53,845 nt of DNA from Chara braunii (GCA_003427395.1 BFEA01000016.1:552867-606711), one strand, 5' to 3'. Positions 10,258 to 21,670 are shown, counted from the first letter of the stretch. Program-made: numbers and translations. Notes: a model not told the origin generated them from the sequence alone.

Positions 10258-11147
10258 CCCTTAGGCTAAATTCTGGACTTTTATCAACTTTTGAGGTTCA
10301 AACTCTTTTTCATTCCCGTCTTCTTTTTCTTCCGGCTTTTCCGTTACTATTTGTTTTCCTTTCCCTCGTGTCTTTGACATATCCATTACCTTCTTAAGGA
10401 TTCTGACCTCCCGCGTGGCTGCCAATTGAGTCACCACTTCCTCCACTATTTTTTTAACGTCCGCCCCACCGCCAACTATGGTCTCTCTCGCTTTCCTTTT
10501 GTGCCTTTGCTGTCTCATTTGGAAGAGGTAAACTTAGTCTAATTCTCCAACTGCCATACTGTCCTTTATTGTTGCCTACATCAGCTTCTTCTCAACTGCT
10601 TTTTTGGTGGTCACGATTGCTGCCTCTGTCTGCGAGAAGTGTCTAAAAAACATGACACACTGATCTTCCTTTGACATACCTGACACTCTCCTCGCCATCT
10701 TTTAAAAGGCAGTGACAAAGGTTCCGGCCGTAGTGAAGTCAACGTGACTTAGGGCCTTACAAATTGGCCACCTTGAGCAACCCATCGCCCAAACTAAAAG
10801 CGTCTCTGCATATCGTCTTTGAAGTTGTCCCATCATCCCGCTGCATCTATTATAACGTTTTTCACTTCTGACTGCATCTCCCACAAGATACACCTTGGCA
10901 TTCGTAAAAACTTATCTGCCTCAGTAGCCTCAACCAACACTTGCTATAAAAGTTTTAACCACTGTGATACTCTTTCTCCCTTGAAGTGAAAGATATCGAC
11001 CTTCAGTAGTTGGGACCGTATCACGTCCGTTTTATCAAGTTCTTTCACAAACTCATCCGTCGATATGACCCGATTTGCAGAGCCTTCTCGCGACACCTGC
11101 GTTCCCCATTTTGACTGCCTTGTTTTTTTCTTGAAAACACAATCCAA
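10258..11147 (-). pseudogene. Degraded retrotransposon gag-like gene
   Basis: Read on the minus strand, one frame gives a recognisable gag-type capsid despite several stops. Visible pieces are VDIFHFKGERVSQWLKLL, EADKFLRMPRCILWEMQ, WDNFKDDMQRRF, DFTTAGTFVTAF and, after more stops, a lysine-rich C-terminal part with RQQRHKRKARETIVGG. This is the order of plant-type LTR-retrotransposon gag (capsid helices, then a basic linker). Stops interrupt it at least five times and small indels are needed. No protease, reverse transcriptase or LTR is visible next to it, so it is a fragment. It lies between M2 and the extra TM copy at 11728. Coding direction is clear; exact ends are not. Confidence 0.65.
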
Positions 11148-11149
11148 AA

Positions 11150-11727
11150 TAACACATTATCATTCTTTTACACAATCTTGTCCTCGCTAACTCCTTTACT
11201 ATTTTTTACTATAACAGACATCATTCGAGACTTTGGTAATCGTCACTAAGATCATTCTACTGAAAGCCTATGACATCAATCCCTTTAGAGGAGGGGTCCT
11301 TGCACCTATATTAACGCATGCGCACCATGACACTTGTCATGACAACTTAGGTAGCTTAGTGACTGTGTTGAAGTACCAAAGATCCTTGTTCGGGTAACTG
11401 AACACGCAGAGTCGCAATACTGCAAATGACAATAAATCTAGGGCATTAGATACGCATAGCGTAGTCCGAATTACTTTCTGGTACCTCGATCCGCAAATTT
11501 CTAACTGCAGTTGTCAGTACTAGCCTACTAGGTGCCAAAGTACATAAACGTCCGATTGCGCATTACTATTCAATAGTGCAATCCCGTTAACACACCACAC
11601 ACCACTCACCTATTTAACACTATTAACAAAAATTGTCGATTCGTCAGGATCATCGGTCTGCTTCTAACCTAGGTTCGTTTACTAAGGACCCCGGTAGGTA
11701 TCCGAGATCCCTAGCAACGACGCCACC
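11150..11727 (-). other. Region without recognised gene
   Basis: AT-moderate sequence upstream of the gag fragment. No domain, RNA gene or strong repeat seen; it could be more of the decayed retroelement. Confidence 0.35.
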
Positions 11728-12048
11728 TGTCGAGGGCATTGCTCTCGCAAACGGACCCTCCCGGTCGTGTAACGCAAGATTTTGCATGACTTCGTCGTAG
11801 AGCGTTGCTGCTCCAGCCGAGTGCCGGAGCCATACGTTTCATGAACCCCTACGATAGGATAGAGTCACGCGAGGTACAACTTACCTCCACCCATGGGAAT
11901 TATCACCATCCCTTAGGTGAGTGTATCCTCGTCGGGCTACCAAACCATACAAAAGTTTTTTGTTTGCTATCGCAGAGGTGATCTTGTCGAGAACGTTTCT
12001 CGTTCGCTGTAGCATCGGGGGTACGTGCGGTTAACGTCCGAATCGGAC
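11728..12048 (-). repeat. Extra partial terminal module TM
   Basis: Starts TGTCGAGGGCATTG and runs through TACGTTTCATGAACCCC to CGTTCGCTGTAGCATCGGGG. It repeats the adjacent TM of M3 (12053 onward) in the same orientation and is cut just before a new TM start, giving a head-to-tail TM doublet. Confidence 0.55.
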
Positions 12049-12479
12049 CCGCTGTCAAGCGCATCGGTCCTACAGAGGGGACCCGTTGTCGGCCACGTCA
12101 CGCATAATTTTTCAAGACTTCATCGTAGAACGTTGCTGCTCCGATCGAGTGCGCTAACCATACCTCTCACAATCCCCTGCGATAAGATAGGGTCACGCGA
12201 GGTAAAACTTACCTCTACCCGTGGGAGTTGTCACCATTCCTTAGGTGGGCGTATCCTCATTATGCTACCGAACCACATGCGAAAGCTTTTCATATGCAAT
12301 TGCAGAGGTGGTCTGGCCGAGGGCGTTTCTTGTTCGCTGTAGTATAAGGGGTATGCATGGTCCTATGCCTCTATTAGACCAGTACGCGAATCGTCGCACT
12401 GGGGGCTGTGGTCCCACGAGCGACTCGATGTCGGTCGACTAGGATGCTTCCTTCTTACCACACGTTACACCACACCCCA

Positions 12480-13310
12480 AAAAAGTATCAAGTTACTCAC
12501 ACAAACACTGCTAATAATGGAAACAACATATGTTATGAAGAACAATAAAATGAACAAGAAAGTATCAAGTTACTCACACAAATCCGCTTAGGGGACCCCT
12601 TGGAAATGCGTTCGAGCGTTCGGTCCGAACGCGGACAAAAAAAACAAAACAAATCTGAAAAAAACATATATTATAAAGAACAATAAAATGAACAACATTT
12701 GCTTGAGCATTGCATCGAACTTTCTTACCAAATTTGAAATAAAAATAAAATACGAAAAATATAATAATAAAAAAATAAATTAAAATCAGTGAGTGAGCGA
12801 GCACGTTTTCAACACCGCCATCTTTGACGATTGTTAATTTTGTTTTGGCATAGCCAAATGCCCTGAAAATTTATAAATAAATACTTCACACAATAAAAAA
12901 CTTATTAAAAAAGTTTCAAATTTTAATAAATTGTTTAAGTTTCGCAGTAAAGTAAAAAAAAAAACTAAAAAGTGAAAAAAAAAACAAATAGTGAGTGGGC
13001 GAGCACGTTTTGACACCACCATCTTTGGCGATTCTTAATTTTTGTTTGGCTTAGTTAAATGACTTCAAAATTTATATCCACGTACCTCACATCAAAGAGA
13101 ACTAAAAAAGAAAAAATCAAAAAAAATAAATTAATTTTAAGTCCCGAAATATTTTTTTATGGGGGCCGAACGCCTTCGGGCTTGGACCCCGAATGGGACC
13201 CCGAACCTCCGTACGTACGGAGGTTGGCCCAAGAACTTCTGTACGTACGAGCTCGTGACCCTGTATATATCTATATATATGTATATACATATATATAGGG
13301 GTATAAGACA
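12480..13310. mobile_element. Probable AT-rich MITE-like insertion in M3
   Basis: Interrupts M3 between TM and the AATCACAGTG block at 13330. It carries CG-rich GCGTTCGAGCGTTCGG and CCGAACGC motifs near its ends and an internal TATATTATAAAGAACAATAA stretch like those in the MITEs at 44502 and 45593. It also holds a tandem duplication of about 202 bp (GCGAGCACGTTTT at about 12797 and 12999), a 22-bp perfect palindrome centred on GTACGTAC (13204-13225) and a TATATA tract (13264-13300). No target duplication was found, so boundaries are approximate. Confidence 0.4.
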
Positions 13311-13662
13311 CGAGAGGATCACTTTTCACAATCACAGTGTGACTTCCTCCATACATATATACATGATCACAGACAATTCAAATTTGAATCTTAAATCACA
13401 AAACATACCTGCAATCATATCAAAGATTCTCACATTGACCGAGCACACACTACGCACTGTCAACTTTAACCACTCTTTGCGTTTGCGTTATTCACAGAAG
13501 CCCCAACCTTTGTCCATTCTTCCAAAAGAAAACACTTAGTCTTTTTTTAAATGACCATTTATTAAAAGTCCCGGTAAAACACAAAAAAAAACATTTCAAC
13601 CCACAAGGGCTAAGATCATAGATTGAGTAGCGATAATGAGTAAGAGTTGGGTCGAAAACCAA

Positions 13663-13683
13663 CTTGTTATCAAAGGATAATAG
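13663..13683 (-). repeat. CTGTTATC hairpin, copy 3 (eroded)
   Basis: TTGTTATC / GATAATAG; one arm position has changed so the stem is imperfect. Flanked by ATAAAAGTCCCGG on the left as in the other reverse copies. Confidence 0.5.
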
Positions 13684-13837
13684 AATATGATCCTCGTAGA
13701 ATAAACTTAAAGTTAGTCAAGCTTCGAATCAATCTGAATAACAGTGACCTGCGACACAGCACAGCCTTGTGCCAAAGTCATTCTTGAGCAATCATGAAAT
13801 AATCCTACCTTCCATATTGATCTCTAATACTTGTTTG

Positions 13838-14440
13838 AAAATGTAATAAATTTCGGCAGTATATCCCCTAAACGAAGTTCTAAAATACTTTAATACCTTT
13901 AAAATACAAGAAATTTCAGCAGCACTTCCCGTAGGGAAAACACCTTTGCATAATTTATAGACGACTAAATATAAAATCTGAAAGTACTCCTTGATTTAAT
14001 AAAAATTGGGCCAGCATCCTCTAAAGAGGTAGGTTTCCCTGATTTATACTAAGTCAAATATAAACTCAATATAAAACTTGAATTCTGTCAAAACAAAATT
14101 CAATTATCTCTTTAGATTTGTAAAAATTTTAGCAAAGTTTCTCGTAGGAAAGATGTTTTTTCAAAATTTATACAAAGCTAAGTACAAGATAGAAGTAACT
14201 CTCACTTTTAGACAACCAAAATTTGTTTAACTCTTTGAATTAGTAAAAAATTGGGCAACATTTCCTTTAGAGAGGTAGGCTTCTCAGATTTATACTAAGT
14301 CATATATGAAGTCGGATTAAATCGAACTTTGTGAAAGATAAAATTTAACTAACTCCTTGAATTTGCAGAAATTTCGGCAACTCTTCCCGTAGGAAAAATG
14401 TCTTTACAAAATTTATACAAAGCCAGAAATATAAAATAAA
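13838..14440 (-). repeat. Hairpin array A, copy 3
   Basis: Units with AAATTTCGGCAG ... CTTCCCGTAGG ... ATTTATAC arms at about 13850, 13905, 13995, 14120, 14250 and 14360. Several units have lost pairing, but the alternation of TAGTA- and TTGCA-type outer stems is still visible. Confidence 0.65.
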
Positions 14441-14724
14441 GTTGCATCTCATAAAATGTTGAACTTGAACTAAGTAATAAACTTAACTAGAAAATGCAGA
14501 AATTTGAACTAATTCTTATAACTCCAATATATGGCGAGTCTGTAAAACAACTACCTATCAAAGCTGAGGCTCCAAACAAGTAGAACTCACACTCAACAAC
14601 ATACATATTCATATCCCAATGGGTAAGTACTCTCATCAAATGCTCAAGTTATTTTTACACAAGTAGTTCATTATTTATCAGTTGAGTAAAACCCCAATAT
14701 CATAGCTTACATATGGCATAAGAA

Positions 14725-15535
14725 AGGCTAAACCATTCAACTTAGAAACAATGTTCATTTTTTGTCTTTACTTATAAACAAAACACGGAGCATAATAAAG
14801 TTTCTATATTCATTGGGCATATGACTAAGCGATTCAACTTAGAAACCCTGCTTAGTCGCTCTAAACTGTTTAATATCAAAGTTATATATATATTTCTTCA
14901 CTTTTATAATCAAAAGCAGACATATGACTGAACCATTCAACTTAAAAACACATATTCAGCCTGCCTGAATCTTATCGCTGATTATATTCTTAGTTGGGTA
15001 TTCTCTTCTTTTAGTGATAGGATATACTCATACTATTTAACTTAGAAACCCTGTCTGAACAGCTTGTCCATATAAAATATATAATATACAATATAGGAAA
15101 AAATACTTTTAAATTTCTATTTTTATATGCGTGGCCTCTCATACTAAGTCATTCAACTTAGAAACAATACTTAGTCTCAGCTTCAATTCCCTGAAAAAAA
15201 AACACAGAAATAGTTGAGTTATTAAACTTAGAGATAGATACTCAACCCCCTCTTTCATAACTAAAAGAAAAACAGGGATCCCTAAGCTATTCAACTTAGA
15301 AACAAATGTCAGAGGTCGGTTGAAAAACCTCCAAAAAAAGCAGGTAGACCAAGCCATTTAACTTAGAAACAAATGCTTGGCCTAGAAATGCAAACCATTC
15401 AGGTCCCGCCAAACAAAGCCACCACGACTTGACTACTGAACTTTGAAAACATTGTCTGACCCATCAGAAGACAATTTAAAGAAACATAGTAGTCAGACCA
15501 TTCAACTTACAAACAATGTCTGACTCTTTGTTGGA
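14725..15535 (-). repeat. Stem-loop array B, copy 3
   Basis: About ten units with loop ATTCAACTTAGAAACAAT. Paired arms vary by unit: GACTAAGC/GCTTAGTC (about 14826), CTGAA/TTCAG (about 14930), ACTAAG/CTTAGT (about 15143), GTTGAGT/ACTCAAC (about 15214), CCAAGCCATTT/AAATGCTTGG (about 15349), AGTCAGAC/GTCTGACT (about 15491). Some units are decayed. Confidence 0.75.
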
Positions 15536-15556
15536 CCTTTAACCTCGAATCAAAAC

Positions 15557-15602
15557 CACCTTCCCCCCACCTTCCCCCCACCTTCTCCCCACCTTCCCCC
15601 AA
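15557..15602 (+). repeat. CCACCTTCCCC tandem repeat
   Basis: About four copies of an 11-base CCACCTTCCCC unit. A shorter version sits at the same place in M5 (about 38381). Confidence 0.7.
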
Positions 15603-15779
15603 TTTAAAACCCTTTTCAGAGTTCGACTTGAGATAAACAAAAAAAAGAAAACTGAAGTTTGCGTATGCATTCCTTTATTTTACTCTGACTTAATCCCGAA
15701 AGTCAAACATAAAACGTGTGGGGATGCACGCAGTATAATCCTGCCATAGAGAGATGTACTCATAAGGGTTTTAGCATGA

Positions 15780-16110
15780 GTTTATAGAAGGAGTCGAAGG
15801 ATTACCACTCAGTTCCATGCCTCCAAAACTTCTCATGAGTTCCAGCAGAGCTCTCGCAATCGGTGGGCAAACTCCCTACAGAGTCTTGATGTGGTCCTAC
15901 GGGTTGCAATCCCGCCTGCGGCCTTCCTCTCGTAACCTTAGACTATACTTAGAGTAAGAAGGACAGGAGGAGGGGTTTCACACACTCGAGATACACGGAA
16001 GGGACAAACGCAACTCGCGTGAGAGGGCCTTGCAATATGGACGCGCCTGAGGACCCCGCAATGGCAGCCAAATACGCAACAGAATAACCACACCATAAGT
16101 TGAACCCGGT
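15780..16110 (-). repeat. Module E, copy 3
   Basis: CCAGCAGAGCTC, CGCAATCGGTGGG, GGTTGCAATCCCGCCTG and GACCCCGCAATGGCAGCC are shared with 38575-38895 and largely with 25450-25740. Confidence 0.6.
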
Positions 16111-18135
16111 GTATCAATACTCTGACAATCTCCCCACTTGTAATGACAACCTCCCTGCAAAGCCTAATCATTTTATCAAACTTGCAACACCATTTCCCTT
16201 TTTTTAACTACTGCTATGCAGCCTTGAAAGTTAATGTTCACATAGAGCACCCCTCCCTTCGCTTTAAAAGAAATAAAGGCAAAAACTCAGTAGGTCTTAA
16301 CAACCCCACTGCGCGCAACAGTCGTACACAGTGGCAGGGAAAAATAGCAATGTCCTGCAGTGTGTCTCGCAAAACCCAACCATTTACCACAGTAGCCAGC
16401 CACTACTGCATGTACAACAACCGCACGCAGCAACCATATGTTGTTGTAATGACCAGCCAATTACGCCAGCAACCAGCAAATATTGCACACACAACAACCG
16501 TGCACATCAACATATATCGCTATAATGCCCAACAACGTGTAGCAGAGGGCGCAGTTCCACATAAACATAGTTTTAGCAGAACTCGTAGCTTTAGTAGGAA
16601 CAACAACCGAAGCACGGTCCTTTTGTTCTGCAGATGAACTCCCTCTCCGGAGGCCAATTCCAACGAGAGGGTGTGAGCGGTCCGCTTAATCCGACACAGC
16701 ACACCTCCTCCGCTCACCCGATCGATTGTGAACAACACCGGTTTGCTTGATTGGCTGAGACAATACGCCCACTTGCTCAGTTGCGGCAGCATGCTCACTT
16801 ACTTTTCTCTCTCACTGTCTCTCTCTTTCCCTCTCGCTCTCACTCTTTGCCAACTCTGCTTACCACAAATGACCTACTTGGACCATACTCGACTTTCTAT
16901 TCATCCGCATCGCTAGTTCCAGTTGTCAGGTTAGTGCTCCTTCTCCGTCGTTTCTTGTTGTCGTCACCCCAGTCGCCTTCTTTGTTGTCCTTACCTACGG
17001 TGCATAAGTGCACTTGATCGTCAATCCGACCAGGTTCAAAAATTGGCTTGCTGGGCGAATGCTTCGAGGCAAGATTCTCACGGCCACCAGGTACGTATGC
17101 TTCTCACTTCCACTCTCGCTTTTTTTTTTTCTCTCTCCATTACTGTTATCAGCAACTGATGCACCTAGCCGTTAGTATGGCCAGGTTCATTCACTTCGAA
17201 GGAGAATTATGAAAACGACGAAACACAAGTATCGTGAACACAGTCCTTGAGACGAGTACGACAAGCGCCTTACCCCCGGGCGATTACGGCGACCACGAGG
17301 AGCGCTCGAATCAAGGTAAGCACAACTATTCACCTGACAGGCGATGATGACGATATCAACCATGAGGTGGCAAGGACGCACCAAAGTGGAGGTAAGAGGT
17401 TTTATCGAAAGAGGATGAAAGTCACCACGGGAAGAAAGAAGGCCGCACAATCACGATTCCAAGCAATCATGAATACTGACGCCGACTCGATCTGCATGTC
17501 CCAAATGAATTTCGCGTTAGAGTATGGAACGATACGTCACGATACTCCCGTAGTGGCTGCGCACCTGCTACTACTAGTAGAGGCCAAACCATCATCCGAA
17601 CTGAGAATCAACATGCCAATCGAATCGCAATGCGCGAAAACCTCGGAAACGCCTCCTCGTTCGTGGAAAACAACCGAGAATCTAGCGGATGCTTCAACAC
17701 TCGCCCTCCCTTTTTTGGCTCCCTCTCTTTTTCCGCGCACCCCCTTTCTCTTCATCCTCCCCTTCTACTAACTCTCCTCCAGATCTAACTACACCATTTA
17801 ATCCACCTTGCCAAAATAACTCTATTTACAATCTTCCCCTACTCGTTTTCGTCAAGATACGAGTGTGTTGTAGTTGTTTACTCCCGCCATAGTTTCTTTC
17901 CCCGTGGCTACCTCCATCCCTGTTTTAAATGCACATGGCGCGATTTGCGTCCAGATTCACCCCTTTCTTAAGGCCTGTTGCTTCTTCCTCCCTCCTCGAT
18001 TCTACCTTGTCTTTTTATTTTTCTCCTTTTTCATTATCAGTGCCGTCTTCCCGATCATTACTAACACATCTTCATGGAAAAGCAGTCAATGACCCAAACT
18101 TACATGGAGCTATTCGTTAGTCTCAGCGACTCTGT
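16110..18135 (-). other. Divergent arm of M3, no gene recognised
   Basis: Contains a CAACAACCGCAC-type degenerate stretch (about 16370-16560) and CT-rich tracts (16800-16850, 17700-17760). Open frames here have biased composition and no domain I recognise. Confidence 0.4.
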
Positions 18136-18352
18136 GAAACTTCGGATGCGACAACTATTAGATGGATCAATTAGCCTTTCGCCCCTATACCCAAGTCCGA
18201 CGAACGATTTGCATGTCAGTATTGTTGTGGGCCTCCACCAGAGTTTTCTCTGGCCACGCCTTGCTCATACATAGTTCGTCGTCTGCAGGTCCCAACGGAC
18301 AATGCTCACACTCACACCTCTCACAACAGATCATGGTTAGTGGGTGACGCAT
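18136..18352 (-). pseudogene. 25S/28S rRNA-derived segment 1 of M3
   Basis: The reverse complement matches a conserved large-subunit rRNA stretch: in plus-strand form GAAACTTCGG, TTCGCCCCTATACCCAAGTC, CGAACGATTTGCATGTCAG, CCTCCACCAGAG and CATGCTCACACTC-like pieces in the right order. Divergence from the rRNA consensus is well above that of a functional gene. Identity comes from remembered rRNA sequence. Confidence 0.8.
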
Positions 18353-18607
18353 TTCCCAGTTGTGCCCCACCCTGCTTCAACTCCTGCTGCCCTAAAGGAA
18401 ACTTCGAAGGAACCAGCTACCAGATGGTTCGCTTAGTCGATCGCCTCTATACCCAGGTTCGACGATTGATGGACATTGCTACTGCGGCAGACCTCCGCCA
18501 ACGCTTCTCTCTGCGCTCAACTTCGGCATAGTTCTCGTCTTTTGGGTCCCATAGGGCATGCTCTAATTCACATCTCTCAGAGCAGATCGTGGTTAGTGGG
18601 CGGCGTA
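18353..18607 (-). pseudogene. 25S/28S rRNA-derived segment 2 of M3
   Basis: A tandem copy of the neighbouring rRNA stretch, with GAAACTTCGAAGGAACCAGC, TACCAGATGGTTCGCTTAGT and GGCATGCTC. Shares private changes with segment 3 (CCAGTTGTGCCCC at the start), so the two arose by duplication. Confidence 0.75.
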
Positions 18608-18950
18608 TTCCCCAGTTGTGCCCCGCCCTGCTTCAGCTCCTGCTGGCCCAAAGGAAACTTCGAAGGAACCAGCTACCAGATGGTTCGCTTAGTCGTTCGC
18701 CCTTATACCCAGGTCCGACGATCGATGGGCACATTGCTATTGTGGCAGGCCTCCGCCAGCGCTTCTTTCTCTGCACCCAGCCTAGGCATAGTTCATCGTC
18801 TTTTGGTTTCCATAGGGCATGCTCACACTCACACCTCTTACCACAGATCGTGGTTGGCGGACGGTGCAATCGTAGAGCCCTCGCCACTCATGTTTCTTTC
18901 GCCTTGTGGCTTAGCCACCCACCCACTCGTATGTACACCGAGCTCCTCGG
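18608..18950 (-). pseudogene. 25S/28S rRNA-derived segment 3 of M3
   Basis: Longest of the three. It extends past GGCGGACGGTGCA into CTCATGTTTCTTTCGCCTTG and CGTATGTACACCGAGCTCCT, which match the rRNA stretch upstream of the region in segments 1 and 2. The rRNA part ends about 20 bases before a tRNA-like A box. Confidence 0.75.
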
Positions 18951-18967
18951 CCCTTTCCTCAACAATT

Positions 18968-18999
18968 CATGGGTGTACCAACTGAGCTAGGCGCAACCC
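18968..18999 (-). promoter_or_regulatory. tRNA A-box-like promoter remnant
   Basis: The minus strand reads GCGCCTAGCTCAGTTGGTAC, the D-arm/A-box of a tRNA, placed just before the 28S-derived segment in the same direction. A matching arrangement is at 28165-28190. No convincing B box follows. Confidence 0.5.
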
Positions 19000-19019
19000 G
19001 TTCGAAGATCGGCCCCAGT

Positions 19020-19760
19020 ACCAACGCCGGGATCAGCCTAAAAACAAAATAGAGAATAAAATACATAAATTTACTAAAGCAATGGTTAAATAAAAATAAA
19101 AAGTTAAAAAATAGAAGACGGGGCTAGGGGGACCACAGACACCCTTTTGTCCCGCCAAATGGGCCTGCTGTTGTGGTTGTTAACAAAACCGAGGGGGATA
19201 ACCCCGCCAGACCCTGAACCCCTCGGTCCCTTCAAGCTGCTTCAATGCTCTTTCGTCGTCGTGTTCTGGGCCCGATCCCTGAACCTGCTGCCTGAAACTC
19301 AAACACCATAACCGATAGTGCTCTGCCCAAGGCTGGTACTGATACTATCAGATAACTTTATAAATACGTTCAACCAGTTGCACGCCCCAATGGAAATGCC
19401 CCAGGGCTGCACTTTGGCCTATCGGTCAGTTTCACGACTACCAAAACCGGTATCTTTTGTTATACAGGTGTCGGGTTCCACGCACGACCCTCACTCACTC
19501 GTCACTAGCTACAAGCCTATTCATCATTGATACTCAATTTTATCAGATATAGGAAAAATCACCCGCGCCTTAAGCTCGCGCGTTCACACACCCCCTAATC
19601 TTACCTTGCACGCGCCCGTTGTTCGGCTACAAAGAGTCAACCGTGGGCCGTGCAATACGTACATAGGCTCCTACCTTATATATCATCCTAGGTATCATTT
19701 GTGTAAAGTGCAAATATACGCATGAATATCCTTGTAAGGGTATTCACATCGACACCGTGC
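19020..19760 (-). repeat. Tail module of M3
   Basis: Shares GATAACCCCG, CCATAACCGATAGTGCTCTG-type and CACCCGCGCCTTAA blocks with 28320-28990 and, in part, with 41550-42111. It ends with the hairpin GAATATCCTT/AAGGGTATTC at 19724-19745. Confidence 0.55.
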
Positions 19761-20804
19761 GAGAATTGTCGCCCGAGGCGTTGATCTCCCAACGTCAATC
19801 CTGCTCCGGTCGGCTAGGACGACCAATTTAACCATGCAACACACTTCAGAAAATAAAATCAAGCTTCATACGTAAATCACGCCCAGTCCCTTGTTTGCAT
19901 CCGATCCATAACTTTCGACGTAAGAATTAAGCAGGTGTCACGTGCGAGACTCTGAATAAATATCGGGGCGATGTAGACTTTCTCATGTCGACTAGCCACA
20001 CATGAATGGGCAAGTTGTCGCAATCGTGGCGAACTATGTGGTACATAGAACCACACGATCCTTAAAGATGTCGAGGTTCATTTTCGACACTCAAGTGTCG
20101 GATGACACACGCCTTGAGGGGTTAATCCCTCGACGCTCGACAATCTCAAGTGCGATTGCGAGACCTACCCTCTTCTGCACACTATGAAGAGGAGGGGTAA
20201 GTGGGCTTCGACCCTTGGTGGTGGCCAAACGCCTCTACCTCTGGGAGCAGGGCTCCATCATCGGAGGCCTGAAAACATGTTAAGGGGTTTGACTTCGGCA
20301 GTCGCCACAATTATAAAAATAAAAAAAGCAAAAATAAAAGGGGATCTCCCTTTGCTCTCAGTAAAAGTTTGCTCAATCCTTCCGTATGGTCAAAGTATAC
20401 CGCGTGAGTACTTAAAAACATGAATATAACGACCTTATTGGACACGAGGTGATCACTCTCACAATCACAGTGCGAATCCCTTCAAAATATACACATGATC
20501 GTAGACAAATTCAAATATGGACTTAAACTCACAAAGCATACCTGCAATCATACCAAAGATTTAACATCAACAGACCACGCGCTACACGGGATCAACTTCA
20601 ACCATTTTTTGTACTCACACCCCTTGCCTTAGTCAAACAAGTTCCCACCTTTGTCCAACCTTCAAAAATAAGATCACTCAGTCCCTTTTTAAATGATTAT
20701 TTAAGAAAAGTACAGCTAAAAATCCAAACAAGCATTTTAACCCACAAGGGTTAAGGCCTTAAGTCGAGTAGCGAGATTGAGTTAAAGTTGAGTCCAAAAC
20801 CGAC

Positions 20805-20824
20805 CTGTTATCAAAAGATAACAG
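20805..20824 (-). repeat. CTGTTATC hairpin, copy 4
   Basis: CTGTTATC / GATAACAG stem with a 4-base loop. Preceded by CAAAACCGAC, a variant of the CCGACGAATCGG stretch of M5. Confidence 0.6.
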
Positions 20825-21044
20825 AAGATGATCCTCGAAGGATCAGCCTGAAGTTAGTCAAACCTTCGAACAATAAAAAAAAAAAATGACATGCAACACA
20901 ACATAAGTCAGTGCTCAAACTATGATTCAGTGAATATATGATCGAGTAAATATACGATTGAGTGAAGACATGATTAAGTGAATATATGATTGAGTGATGA
21001 AATGATCATACCTTCCTACCTTATCTTTGACACTTATCTAAAAA

Positions 21045-21670
21045 TATCAAGAGTTTTGGCAGAATCTCCTTTAGCAGGGGTAGATCATTAAAACTTTCAA
21101 AGTCCAAAAATATTATAAGTCCTTTTGAATTAAGACATTCTGGCAGCGCTTTCCGTATGATAAGTGTCTTTGCAAACTTTATATAAGACTAATGAAAATC
21201 CCAGAAAACTTCTAACTGAAAAAACTAAAATTTTATTTAATTATTCAGATTAACAAAAATTGGGGTAGCACCTCCCCTAGGAACCTACAATCAAAAATAT
21301 TATGCTAATCCAGAAGCGAGTCACGTAAACTTCCTAGCTTTTTCAAAAACAAACTTTGTCTAACTCCCTTAACTAGTAACAATTTGGGCAGCATCTCCTT
21401 TAGAGAAGGTAGCTTCCCAGATCCCTACCGACTCATAAATATGAAGTAAACAAAAACTTATAACTTTGCATAAAAGGATATGTCTAACTCTTTGGATTAG
21501 TAAAAATTTCGACAACATTTCTTTTAGAGAAGGCAGAGTGTCAAATTTATACTAATCCAAAAATGACTTAGACAATTTTATTATGCAAATCTTGAAAAAT
21601 TATCTAACTTCTTAAATCCTGTATAATTTGGGGCAGCAACTCTTTTAGAGAGTTAATATTCCAAATCATA
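21045..21670 (-). repeat. Hairpin array A, copy 4
   Basis: Five to six units marked by TCTCCTTTAG, CGCTTTCCGTATG and CAACTCTTTTAGAG middle segments with TATAA/TTAGTA outer arms. More eroded than in M2. Confidence 0.6.

Larger units (their letters stand above)
12053..19760 (-). mobile_element. Composite repeat M, copy 3 (minus strand)
   Basis: Reading left to right on the plus strand (reverse of the element): TM 12053-12444, an AT-rich insertion (about 12480-13310), CTGTTATC hairpin remnant 13663-13683, array A 13838-14440, array B 14725-15535, a CCACCTTCCCC tandem, module E 15780-16110, a long divergent arm, three 28S-rRNA-derived segments (18136-18950), an A-box-like segment and a tail ending in a hairpin at 19724-19745. 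It then abuts M4. Long open frames in the arm carry no known domain. Confidence 0.6.

Noticed and set aside
18476-18990. Open frames of 169 and 133 codons
   Set aside because: They lie on the antisense strand of 28S-rRNA-derived sequence.
19724-19765. Helitron 3' end (hairpin near the terminus)
   Set aside because: No CTRR terminus after the hairpin and no TC 5' end or AT insertion site seen.
12053-20290. TM as a long terminal repeat of an LTR element
   Set aside because: In M5 the two TM copies are inverted, and in M3 the second copy lacks the outer end; no primer site, purine tract or gag-pol is linked to TM.
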